Below, piece after piece: positions 9,625-17,140 of a stretch of DNA of 64,000 nucleotides; position 1 is the stretch's first letter; each line of letters opens with the position of its first letter. Source of the DNA: Rubellimicrobium arenae (GTDB taxonomy: Bacteria; Pseudomonadota; Alphaproteobacteria; Rhodobacterales; Rhodobacteraceae); assembly GCF_017916275.1 (NCBI RefSeq), contig NZ_JAFMST010000002.1, positions 1-64,000 of the forward strand. Reading direction: 5' to 3'. The notes under the pieces were generated by a model, which saw nothing but the letters and a program-made list of their open reading frames with translations, was not told the DNA's origin and searched no databases. Position numbers and translations under genes: made by a program.

Positions 9625-10116
9625 TCACCCGCCCGGGGATCTGACGACCTGGGGCGGCGTGACCTGATGGTCATAGTCGTCGCCCGCCGTCACGAAGGGA
9701 ATGACACCGACTTCACCCCTGGCACTGACGGTGAATCCGCGGACCCCGGCATAGGAGATGCCGTTCTCATCCAGGAGCCTCTGGGCTTTGGCTTCCTGCC
9801 CGGATGGAACATAGATGAAGAAGTGCTTGACGCGTGTGGACGTGTCATTGTCCGTCAGGGCAGATCCGGCCGCCAGGCAGGGAACGGCAGCTTCGTCGAT
9901 GTCCATCTCCACCTCACCGATCTCGCGAATGACGCCAGCCTTGTCCGTGATGACGATATCGGGGAAGTGGGGCCCGACAGGCGTGTCGATGGAGACCGTT
10001 CGTTCGGGCACATTCGTGTTGGTCACGTAGCCCTCTGGCCAGGTCGTTTGGCCCGGAAACGGAAAGCGCGTTGCTGCAATCGTTCGGACGACAAGATCGT
10101 GCATCGACTCATTCAT
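9625..10116 (-). CDS. Uncharacterised protein, paralogue of the 789-1241 gene
   Basis: Encodes 163 aa. The ATG at 10116 follows AAGGGA, and the longer frame to 10290 is not supported. It aligns along its length with the protein at 789-1241: FPFPGQT near the start, HFPDIVI, GEVEMDIDEAAV, FIYVPSG, ISYAGVR and a C-terminal YDYD/DHQ region. It is a single leftward gene between two rightward genes, ending 34 bases past the ThDP gene, so transcription is convergent there. Two diverged copies in one catabolic cluster suggest subfunctionalisation or a two-subunit protein. Function unknown. Confidence 0.75.
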   Translation of the reverse strand: MNESMHDLVVRTIAATRFPFPGQTTWPEGYVTNTNVPERTVSIDTPVGPHFPDIVITDKAGVIREIGEVEMDIDEAAVPCLAAGSALTDNDTSTRVKHFFIYVPSGQEAKAQRLLDENGISYAGVRGFTVSARGEVGVIPFVTAGDDYDHQVTPPQVVRSPGG

Positions 10117-10307
10117 CTCAATTTCCCTTGTTGGGTTGATCGGTTCGTGCGCCGGAGGTTGGTGGCAGCGACGGGATTTCTGATCTTCGCCAGAGCCATC
10201 AAGTCCTGCAGCAGCGCGGGGCAGCCCAATGTATATTCGACTATGAACTTGATCTTGACTACAGGTTTCTCTCACCTCAAGACCAGCCATGGACGGCAGG
10301 AGAGAAC

Positions 10308-11015
10308 ATGACCTGGTTTCAGCGAGAGACTGTCGGCCCCGGCATCACCCGCCTCTGGGAGCCCGAGGTTCACCGCTTCTTTCGCGGCAACATCTTTCAT
10401 GTGCGCGGACGCCGAGCCGACCTCGTGTTCGACTTCGGCCTCGGCCTCCAGCCACTTCGCCCAGCACTTGAGCTGACTCCTGGCCATCCGGTCATCGCCA
10501 TCGCCAGCCATGCTCATGCTGACCATGTCGGCGGCTTTCACGAATTTCCGGAGCGGCTGGGCCACGAAGCCGAATCCGAAGCCTTCGCCACCATGCCTGA
10601 CTCCGAAACCCTGGCTCATCGCTTTCGCGAAAGCGAGGTGCCGGTATCCACTCTGCCCGTGCCAGGCTGGGACATCTATGCCTATCGCCTGCTCGCGGCT
10701 CCGCTCACCCGGACGGTGGAAGAAGGGCAGGTCATCGATCTCGGCGACCGTTGCTTCGTGGCCCTCCATCTGCCCGGGCACTCCCCGGGGTCGATCGGCC
10801 TCCTGGACCGGGCTGGAGGCCGGCTCCTGGCCGGCGATGCGATCTATGCCGGCCAGATCGTCGACGACCTCCCGCATTCCAATCGCGGCGCCTATCGGGA
10901 GACGATGCGCCGTCTCGCCGCACTGGAGGTCGCCGAGGTCCACGGCGGACACAATGCCACCCTGTCCGGCGCCGAAATGCGCTCCATTGCCGAAAGCTAT
11001 CTGGCCTGCGGATAG
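10308..11015 (+). CDS. Metallo-beta-lactamase-fold hydrolase
   Basis: Encodes 235 aa. The zinc-binding motif is SHAHADHVGG (His68, His70, Asp72, His73), followed by LPGHSPGS, a bridging aspartate in AGDAIY and a last metal ligand in GGHN. The layout is like glyoxalase II or small quorum-lactonase-type proteins. The ATG at 10308 follows GGAGAGAAC. It lies in the catabolic cluster and probably hydrolyses an ester, lactone or thioester intermediate; the substrate is not evident. Confidence 0.87.
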   Translation: MTWFQRETVGPGITRLWEPEVHRFFRGNIFHVRGRRADLVFDFGLGLQPLRPALELTPGHPVIAIASHAHADHVGGFHEFPERLGHEAESEAFATMPDSETLAHRFRESEVPVSTLPVPGWDIYAYRLLAAPLTRTVEEGQVIDLGDRCFVALHLPGHSPGSIGLLDRAGGRLLAGDAIYAGQIVDDLPHSNRGAYRETMRRLAALEVAEVHGGHNATLSGAEMRSIAESYLACG

Positions 11016-11247
11016 CAGGCGCGGCTCCGCCTCCATGGGGACCCCCGTCGACCGAAACTGGCGACGGCAGCGGCCCTGGACCGGACGGCGTGGCCGACTC
11101 CCTGCCCCGCCCCAGCTGAGTTGCGCTGGAAATCCAGCCGAACGAGCATCGATCATGCGGTCCGCTCGCTGGAGAAGACCTGGCGGGACGGAGGGATGAC
11201 CCGGACACAACCGGTCCAGACGCGATGTCCTTGAGTGCTGCCTGCGC

Positions 11248-11934
11248 TCAGCGGCCGGTCCGGCGGGGCGCCTGCTCGAGGCGTGCCAGCGCGGCTTCGA
11301 CCGCCGCCGCCGTCGCAAGGCTCCCGAATACGCCGCCCTCCACCGTCACCATGCGAAGCGCCGCCTCATGGTTCTGGAAGTCCCCGCTGGCGCAGGCGTC
11401 CAGAACGGTCAGGCACTGATAGTTGCGGTCCACCGCTTCGCGCAGCGTGGAGTGAACGCACACCTCGGTGGTCACACCCATGATGATGAGGTGCGTTATG
11501 CCTCGGGCGCCCAGGATGTGCTCGAGGTCCGTGTGAGTGAACGAGCCGTTGCATGTCTTGTCCACGACCACGTCCCCGCCCAGCACCTCAACATCGTCTT
11601 CGATCTCGAAGCCCGGGGAGCCGCGCAGCAGAGCGTCAGTGCCGTCCAGCCCGTTGCGCTGCCGTCTCCAGCGTTCGAACGGCGTCATGTCAGCCAGGTC
11701 TGCGCGGTAGCCCTGGCGTGTATGGATCACCAGCCCGCCGATGCCGCGGACGGCGCGGGTGACCCGGTTCACGGCGGGGATGATGGCCCGTAGCGGACCC
11801 GGATCGTATCCCAGACGCGCGAAGTAGCCCTGAGGGGATAGGAAGTCGCGTTGCAGATCGATGGCCAATGCGGCCAGACCAGTCGGATCGATCTGGCCAT
11901 CATAGGGCCAGTCGTAAGGTTCAGCCTTGATCAT
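11248..11934 (-). CDS. Isochorismatase-family cysteine hydrolase
   Basis: Encodes 228 aa from ATG 11934, or 238 aa from GTG 11964; neither has a strong ribosome binding site. The Asp-Lys-Cys triad of the family is visible: Asp in LAIDLQRDF, Lys in VVDKTCNGSF and Cys in GVTTEVCVHST. RutB (ureidoacrylate hydrolase), biuret hydrolase and nicotinamidase are members. The RutB/biuret-like features and the setting make amide or ureido hydrolysis a reasonable inference. It lies downstream of the ABC genes on the same strand and may share their transcript. Confidence 0.87.
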   Translation of the reverse strand: MIKAEPYDWPYDGQIDPTGLAALAIDLQRDFLSPQGYFARLGYDPGPLRAIIPAVNRVTRAVRGIGGLVIHTRQGYRADLADMTPFERWRRQRNGLDGTDALLRGSPGFEIEDDVEVLGGDVVVDKTCNGSFTHTDLEHILGARGITHLIIMGVTTEVCVHSTLREAVDRNYQCLTVLDACASGDFQNHEAALRMVTVEGGVFGSLATAAAVEAALARLEQAPRRTGR

Positions 11935-12107
11935 GTCGTGCGCTCGATATCCGTGCCCTCCCACTCGGGCTTAACTCCTGCCGATCAAACGGACTTCCAC
12001 TTGCTGCATTGTCGCGCCAATCTGGTGCTGACATGGACCAGCCGTCGAGGGGACGCCCGGACCGAGCATCGCGGCGCCAGCATCCAATATTCAGGCAGAG
12101 GCATGCT

Positions 12108-12893
12108 TCAGGCACGCGAAACCAGCCTGAGGAAGTTGCGCGTGCGCTCCTCCTTCGGACTGGTCATCACCTGACCTGCCGGGCCGGATTCGACCACACG
12201 ACCCCGGTCCATGAAGACGACCCGATCCCCGACCTCGCGTGCAAAGGCCATCTCGTGCGTGACGACCAGCATGGTCATGCCGATGCCCGCGAGATCCCTC
12301 ATCACGCTCAACACCTCGCCGACGAGTTCTGGGTCCAGGGCGGATGTCGGTTCATCGAACAACATGAGTTGCGGCTGCATCGCCAGCGCGCGCGCGATGG
12401 CGATACGCTGCTGCTGCCCACCCGAGAGTTCCGACGGATAGGCGCTGGCTTTTCCGGACAGCCCGACCCGTTTCAGAAGCTCCATCGCGGAGCTTTCAGC
12501 CCGGGCGCGATCCTGACGGAGCACGCGCACGGGCCCTTCCGTGATGTTCTGCAGGGCCGTCAGATGGGGAAACAGATTGAAGCGCTGGAATACCATTCCC
12601 GTCTTGCTGCGCTGCCGGGCAATGTCCCGCTCTGACAGCGGGCGCAGCGTATCGCCCATCTCCCGGTAGCCGAGCAGTTCTCCATCCAGCCAGATCGCAC
12701 CCTTGTCGTACGTCTCCAGTTGGTTGATGCACCGAAGGAACGTCGTCTTGCCCGACCCGGAGGGTCCGATGATGCAGACAACCTCTCCCCGACTCACATC
12801 GATGCCGACATCGTCGAGCGCGATGGACCCGTGGAACGATTTTCCAACGCCCCGGGCGCGAACGAGAGGAATGGGATCGGACAAGGCACTCAC
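12108..12893 (-). CDS. Amino-acid-type ABC transporter ATP-binding protein (GlnQ/HisP class)
   Basis: Encodes 261 aa. It has Walker [10 protein letters not shown] (43-51), signature LSGGQQQR, Walker [15 protein letters not shown] and the switch histidine in VVTHEM, all canonical. Its ATG overlaps the stop of the permease gene by four bases, so the two are translationally coupled. It energises the inner-membrane permease and very probably works with the binding protein at 5111-5944. Confidence 0.95.
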   Translation of the reverse strand: MSALSDPIPLVRARGVGKSFHGSIALDDVGIDVSRGEVVCIIGPSGSGKTTFLRCINQLETYDKGAIWLDGELLGYREMGDTLRPLSERDIARQRSKTGMVFQRFNLFPHLTALQNITEGPVRVLRQDRARAESSAMELLKRVGLSGKASAYPSELSGGQQQRIAIARALAMQPQLMLFDEPTSALDPELVGEVLSVMRDLAGIGMTMLVVTHEMAFAREVGDRVVFMDRGRVVESGPAGQVMTSPKEERTRNFLRLVSRA

Positions 12894-13759
12894 CGCCGTA
12901 CTCCACTCGCGAAGCCCCGTCCGAAGCGGGTTTCAAGCCTGTGCTGAAAGATGCTGAGGACAGTGACCACCACGAGATACCACACCGTCGCCACCATCAG
13001 CAGCTCGATGATGCGGGTATTGATGAAGTAGACGTTCTGCACGCTGCGCAGCAGGTCGGAGAAGCCGATGATCGAGGCGAGCGACGTCATCTTGATCAGG
13101 CTGATGAACTCATTGCCCAAAGGCGGCAGAACGGTGCGCATGGCCTGCGGAATGACGATGCGGCGCAGCGCGATGGAGTTCGTCATGCCGATTGCCTTGG
13201 CCGCTTCGAATTGACCGCGATCGACACCCAGTAGGCCAGCGCGGATGATCTCTGACGCATAGGCTCCGGCATTCAGGCCAAAGCCCAGGACCGCAGCCAC
13301 CGCGGGCGTGATGACGTCGACCGTGCGTACCTCGAAGAGCCCGAACAGGCTCATGCGCGGAAAGATGAGCGCAAGGTTGAACCAGAGCAGCAGCTGCAGG
13401 ATCAGGGGAGCCCCGCGAAAGAACCAAGTATAGAAGATCGAGGCCCCGCGCAGCACAGGATTGACCGAGTCCCGCGCCAAGGCGCAGGCGAGCCCGATGC
13501 CGATGCCTATCGACATGCAAAGAATCGATATCCAGATCGTGTTGACGAGGCCCAGCAGGATATTCGGCCAGAACATATACTGCCAGGTGACGGACCAGTC
13601 CACCTGACCTTCGGCGAAGGATTTGACGATAAAGGCAGCCGCAAGAAGAATCAGCGCGACCGCAAGATATCTCCCGTAGGGAATGGGTCGAACGACCCGC
13701 ATGTGGGATATATCAATCCCGCGCTGCTCTACCGGGTGGAAGGAGGCCGACATGCTCAT
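12890..13759 (-). CDS. Amino-acid ABC transporter permease (HisM/GlnP class)
   Basis: Encodes 289 aa with several membrane segments. The EAA loop reads [19 protein letters not shown], close to the family consensus, and is the docking site for the ATPase. Only one permease gene is present, so the transporter probably uses a homodimer. It is the first gene of the leftward transporter operon and is divergent from the TetR gene. Confidence 0.93.
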   Translation of the reverse strand: MSMSASFHPVEQRGIDISHMRVVRPIPYGRYLAVALILLAAAFIVKSFAEGQVDWSVTWQYMFWPNILLGLVNTIWISILCMSIGIGIGLACALARDSVNPVLRGASIFYTWFFRGAPLILQLLLWFNLALIFPRMSLFGLFEVRTVDVITPAVAAVLGFGLNAGAYASEIIRAGLLGVDRGQFEAAKAIGMTNSIALRRIVIPQAMRTVLPPLGNEFISLIKMTSLASIIGFSDLLRSVQNVYFINTRIIELLMVATVWYLVVVTVLSIFQHRLETRFGRGFASGVRR

Positions 13760-14091
13760 GTTCGAACCTGTCTCAGATCACGGAAAAATGGTCGCACGGG
13801 CTCCAGCGCGTATTCGCTGGCCATGACGGCAGGTTCACGGGCAATGCAGGCATGGTTTCCTTATCTTGAAGTGTGGTCACACTCTCTGAAGCGGCAAATT
13901 TCCAGCGCCCTCGAGGGGCAGATACATCTTCGCTGCGCTCGCAGCGCTTGGCACACTGCAGGGGCTCGGCGTTAATCCAGCCTAGCGGTTGCAATTCTTT
14001 CGTGTCAACGTTAAACATGGAGTCTGGCTCAAGGCCAAGGGTCATTCGACCTTCTGGTCGGCCTGACATCGGTGTGTTGGAGGTCGCTGGG
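13760..14091. other. Divergent intergenic region between ABC operon and tetR-type gene
   Basis: 332 bases with no gene. It contains a perfect short palindrome at 13870-13883 and the ribosome binding site GGAGG of the TetR gene. This is the expected location for autoregulation and control of the transporter. Confidence 0.5.
13870..13883. promoter_or_regulatory. Palindrome, candidate TetR-family operator
   Basis: AGTGTG and CACACT arms (perfect 6-bp inverted repeat) are separated by two bases. The site lies in the intergenic region between a TetR-family gene and the operon it diverges from, where such regulators usually bind. No second copy was found by eye, so specificity is unproven. Confidence 0.4.
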
Positions 14092-14718
14092 ATGGCGCGA
14101 GTGAGCCTTCGAGCGCTGCACAAGAAGCAGCGCTTCGAGCAAGTTCTTACTGCAGCATCGGACCTGTTCGGCCAGCACGGCTACGAGGGAACCCACATCG
14201 AAGCGATCGCAGAGCAGGCGCTGGTGGCGCCAGCCACGATCTACAACTATTTCTCGACCAAGCCCAATCTGCTCATGGAACTTGCGCTCCGGCACGTTCG
14301 CACCGCACTTCCTGAACGCCGGAAGCTGATGGAGGACCTTCCCGAAGACCCCGTCGATGCGATTCTGGCCTTCGAGGCGCTGCTCGCCCGTCAGAACATG
14401 CGCCACCTGTCGCGCGAATGCTGGCGTGTCATCATGTCGGCGCAGTACATCGAACCGGACGGCCCTGCCAGTCGCACCGGCCTCCGCCTGAACATGCTGA
14501 TACGTCGCCAGTATGTACGACTATTTCGCGCCTATCAGCAGCGTGGCAAAATAAGGACTGATGTTGATCCCTTCCTGCTGTCGGATGTGATCGTGGATGT
14601 GACGACAGCGCATTTCGGCAATTTTGTGGCAAGCGAGACGGCCACTGTCTCCAGCATGCTGGAGCGGGGGGAGCGGCACATCCGCCTTATTATGGGACCG
14701 CTGCTGGTCAATTCCTAA
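14092..14718 (+). CDS. TetR/AcrR-family transcriptional regulator
   Basis: Encodes 208 aa. The N-terminal helix-turn-helix has the family pattern: AASDLFGQHGYEGTHIEAIA, then APATIYNYFSTKPNLL. The ligand-binding C-terminal domain is not assignable to a ligand. The ATG at 14092 follows GGAGG at a good distance; the upstream extension to 13873 is rejected because it covers the intergenic region. It is divergent from the ABC operon and likely represses it. Confidence 0.92.
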   Translation: MARVSLRALHKKQRFEQVLTAASDLFGQHGYEGTHIEAIAEQALVAPATIYNYFSTKPNLLMELALRHVRTALPERRKLMEDLPEDPVDAILAFEALLARQNMRHLSRECWRVIMSAQYIEPDGPASRTGLRLNMLIRRQYVRLFRAYQQRGKIRTDVDPFLLSDVIVDVTTAHFGNFVASETATVSSMLERGERHIRLIMGPLLVNS

Positions 14719-14721
14719 ATC

Positions 14722-14749
14722 GGTGCTGTCAGACGAATGCGAACTCGTC
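14722..14749. mobile_element. Solo IS6-type end (scar)
   Basis: GGTGCTGTCAGACGAATGCG followed by AACTCGTC matches the left terminus of the intact IS6 element at 16066. It lies directly after the TetR stop with no IS6 transposase attached. It marks an old insertion or deletion junction that removed the rest of the element. Confidence 0.6.
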
Positions 14750-14786
14750 TTGCTTCATGGTCCTGACCCCGAGTTTGGGCCAGAGT

Positions 14787-15086
14787 TTATGCAAGGTTTC
14801 GGGCAAGGTGAGCTTGGTCTGCGTAGGCCCGAGGCGTCAAGCCGCCCAGGGCTGAGTGGGGTCGCTCGTCGTTGTACTCCCTTCTCCAGTGCTCGATCCG
14901 GTCCCGGGCGTCGGCCATCGACAGGAACCAGGACGTATTGAGGCACTCGGCTCGCAGGCGACCGTTGAAGGCCTCGATGTAGGCGTTGTCCGTGGGTTCT
15001 CCCGGCCGGGAGAAGTCCAACTCCACGCCGTTCAAATAGGCCCACTGGTCCAGGGCCCGGCCGGCGAACTCCGGCCAATAGCACAT
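14787..15086 (-). pseudogene. IS3-family transposase (OrfB) C-terminal remnant
   Basis: About 99 residues of an IS3 OrfB integrase core remain. They include the third catalytic-residue region TDNAYIEAFNGRLRAECLN, with the family Glu, followed by YNDERPHSALGGLTP. Normal IS3 OrfB has about 270-290 aa. The first two catalytic Asp regions are missing; the frame breaks at about PEFAG, where IS110 sequence begins. It is non-functional. Confidence 0.85.
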
Positions 15087-15094
15087 TCGGAAGC

Positions 15095-15215
15095 GATGCT
15101 CTGGGGGGGGCCATGGCCAGCTGCGAAGCCTTCACGCAGCGCAGCCGGCGGTCCTGGCCGGATGTCAGGTCTCTTACGGTGAAGTGGCCAAACGCCACCG
15201 GAGAGGAGACTGACC
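15095..15215 (+). ncRNA. IS110 left-end non-coding region, possible bridge-RNA locus
   Basis: IS110-family elements encode a structured bridge RNA in a non-coding end. The bases between the IS3 fragment and the IS110 start codon include a hairpin GTGGC-loop-GCCAC (15184-15198) and other GC-rich stems. Only position and one stem support this call; the guide loops have not been identified. Confidence 0.2.
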
Positions 15216-16065
15216 ATGACCACCACGAAGCTTACGCCAGACAATGCCCTGCTGGTAGCAATCGACATTGCAAAGCACCGCAACGAGGTTCTGATCGAGG
15301 AGCCCGGAAGAGCGCGGCGCCGGCGGATGTCAGTCCTCAACACGAGATCTGAGCACGATCGGCTCATCGAAGCGCTCGGCCAGTATGGGCGTCCTGTCCT
15401 CGCCGGCTTTGAGGCGACCGGGAACTATCATCGCCCGCTGGCGCATCGCCTGTTGGAAGCCGGGTTCGAGGTGCGACTGATCTCGTCGCTCGCCCTCGCT
15501 CGGACGCGCCAGGCGCTCACCAATGGCTGGGACAAGAACGATCCGAAGGATGCCCAGATCATCCTGCACATGCTGCGTATCGGGGCCGTGCAGCACTACC
15601 ATGATCCCTTGGCGCACGGTCTCGTCGACCTTCAGGAGCTGTCGAAGACGCACGAGGCGATCTCCAAGGCCAAGACTGAGCTCTGGCACCGGCTGCTGAC
15701 CCATTACCTGCCGCTCTACTTCCCGGAGGCCGAGCGCTTCCGCGGCAACAGCCGCAGCGACTGGTTCCTGGCCTTCCTCGAGGCCTACCCGACGCCGGCC
15801 CTGATCACCGCACTGGACAAGGAAGCATTCGTCGCGGCCGCGTGGCAGCTCGTCGGGCGCAAGGTCTCAAAGGAGCGGCTGCTGTCAGACATTTACGAAA
15901 CGGCGCGGGAGTCGATCGGGCTGCCCGTGGCGGCCGACTCCGATGCCGTCGCGCTCGTCGGGGGACGGCCCCACCGGGGCCGCCCCTGATCCTCCTTGCT
16001 CCGAATGGTGCTCGCCGAGGGCCGCAGTCTCGTCAGGCAGCGCAATGACATCGAGGCGCGCGCAG
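15216..16065 (+). pseudogene. IS110-family transposase, disrupted by an in-frame stop and by IS6
   Basis: The N-terminal DEDD RuvC-like domain is present: VAIDIAKHRNEV, GFEATGNYH and NGWDKNDPKDAQ, with the catalytic Asp, Glu and Asp. The ATG at 15216 follows GGAGAGG. After DSDAVAL a GC-rich palindromic insertion (about 15957-15995) brings a TGA at 15987. The same frame then resumes with RMVLAEGRSLVRQRNDIEAR until the IS6 left end at 16066. The C-terminal Transposase_20 domain is missing and does not continue on the far side of the IS6. Confidence 0.85.
15961..15986. repeat. GC-rich hairpin inserted in the IS110 gene
   Basis: GGGGACGGCCCC (15961-15972) pairs with GGGGCCGCCCC (15976-15986) around a 3-base loop, with one bulged base. 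It lies between two segments of IS110 coding sequence that are adjacent in intact relatives, and it carries the stop codon immediately after. It looks like a small palindromic insertion. Confidence 0.5.
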
Positions 16066-16880
16066 GGTGCTGTCAGACCAATGCGAACTCGTCTCGAATT
16101 CGGCAGGTGCGTGAAATCTCAGGCGGCGCAGAGCGCCCGCCACTCAGCCAGAGCGGCGGTGCGAGCCTGCTTATAGACTGGTCGACGAGAGAGGCTTCGT
16201 TCTGTGTTGAACAGGTTGTGGACGGATGAGTGGACGGCGGCGAACGTCTGCAAACTTCGCATGCGCCGGAACCGGAGCATCGCCCTCTCTCGCCTTCGGA
16301 ATGGCTGGTGGGAGTTTTCGACCTGGTTGTTTTCCCACCGACCGATGACCTGCCGGTCCTGGACTCCGATCTCCTTGAGAGCTGCCCCGTAGGACTTGAG
16401 CCCATCAGTCACGAACTCCTCGGCTCTCCCGTGCCGCTTCATCAGCTTCTTGAGGAACTTCAGGGCTGCAGCCTTGTCCCGCGTCTTCGAGACGAAGGCT
16501 TCCAGCATTTGTCCCTCGTGGTCCACCGCGCGCCAGAGATAGTGCTGCACGCCGTTCACCTTCACGAACACCTCGTCGAGGTGCCAGCGCCAGCGTGAGG
16601 CGCGCATCCCGCTCACCCGTCTCTTTCGGATCTCGGCTGCGAACAACGGCCCAAAGCGCAACCACCAGAACCGCACCGTCTCATGGCTCACTTCGATGCC
16701 GCGCTCATGAAGCAGGTCCTCCACATTCCTGAGCGAGAGAGGGAACCGCACATACATCATCACCGCGAGACGGATCACCTCGGGTGAGGTCTTGAAGTAC
16801 TTGAACGGGCTGCGCTGGGTCATCCGACCAGGCTAGGCAGAGCCCCTGCCCCGCTCAAGCCAAGTTCGTCTGACACTGCC
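16066..16880 (-). mobile_element. IS6-family insertion sequence, intact, 815 bp
   Basis: The left terminus GGTGCTGTCAGACCAA and the right terminus (as its complement) GGCAGTGTCAGACGAA form imperfect terminal inverted repeats. The size (815 bp) and single transposase gene are normal for IS6 (IS26-like). No 8-bp target duplication is seen (GCGCGCAG left, GAGCCGGA right), which fits IS6-mediated deletion or replicative rearrangement after insertion. It interrupts IS110 on the left. Confidence 0.9.
16119..16823 (-). CDS. IS6-family transposase, complete
   Basis: Encodes 234 aa, full length for IS6 TnpA. The DDE triad is visible as Asp83 (HLDEVF), Asp140 (VTDGLKSYG) and Glu169 (NNQVENSHQPFRRRER). 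A helix-turn-helix N-terminal region precedes it. It is probably active. It resembles but is not identical to the copy at 56413-57117. Confidence 0.95.
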   Translation of the reverse strand: MTQRSPFKYFKTSPEVIRLAVMMYVRFPLSLRNVEDLLHERGIEVSHETVRFWWLRFGPLFAAEIRKRRVSGMRASRWRWHLDEVFVKVNGVQHYLWRAVDHEGQMLEAFVSKTRDKAAALKFLKKLMKRHGRAEEFVTDGLKSYGAALKEIGVQDRQVIGRWENNQVENSHQPFRRRERAMLRFRRMRSLQTFAAVHSSVHNLFNTERSLSRRPVYKQARTAALAEWRALCAA

Positions 16881-17140
16881 GAGCCGGAGGGGATGGCGCG
16901 CTGGCGCATGGCTGGCCATCCCCCGCCAGCCCGCCCGCATGGCGCTCGCCTGTGCCGAGCCGGGCGCAGGCCCGTCCCGCGCTCCGGGGGCCAGCCGCCC
17001 CCGCCTTCGCGCTGCGCGATTCATTGTTTCTTTATGATGAGCCTGGTGCTAGAATTCCGGCAGGCATCACATGAACCTTCGTTCCAAGTCAGAGCAGCCC
17101 ATTTCGAGGGACTGATCTGTAAGGTGTGGGAGGATGAAAC

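Noticed and set aside
9602-9637. CCCGGGC/GCCCGGG pair after the ThDP gene as a terminator
   Set aside because: The loop is over 20 bases, there is no T-run, and the right arm lies inside the convergent gene region.
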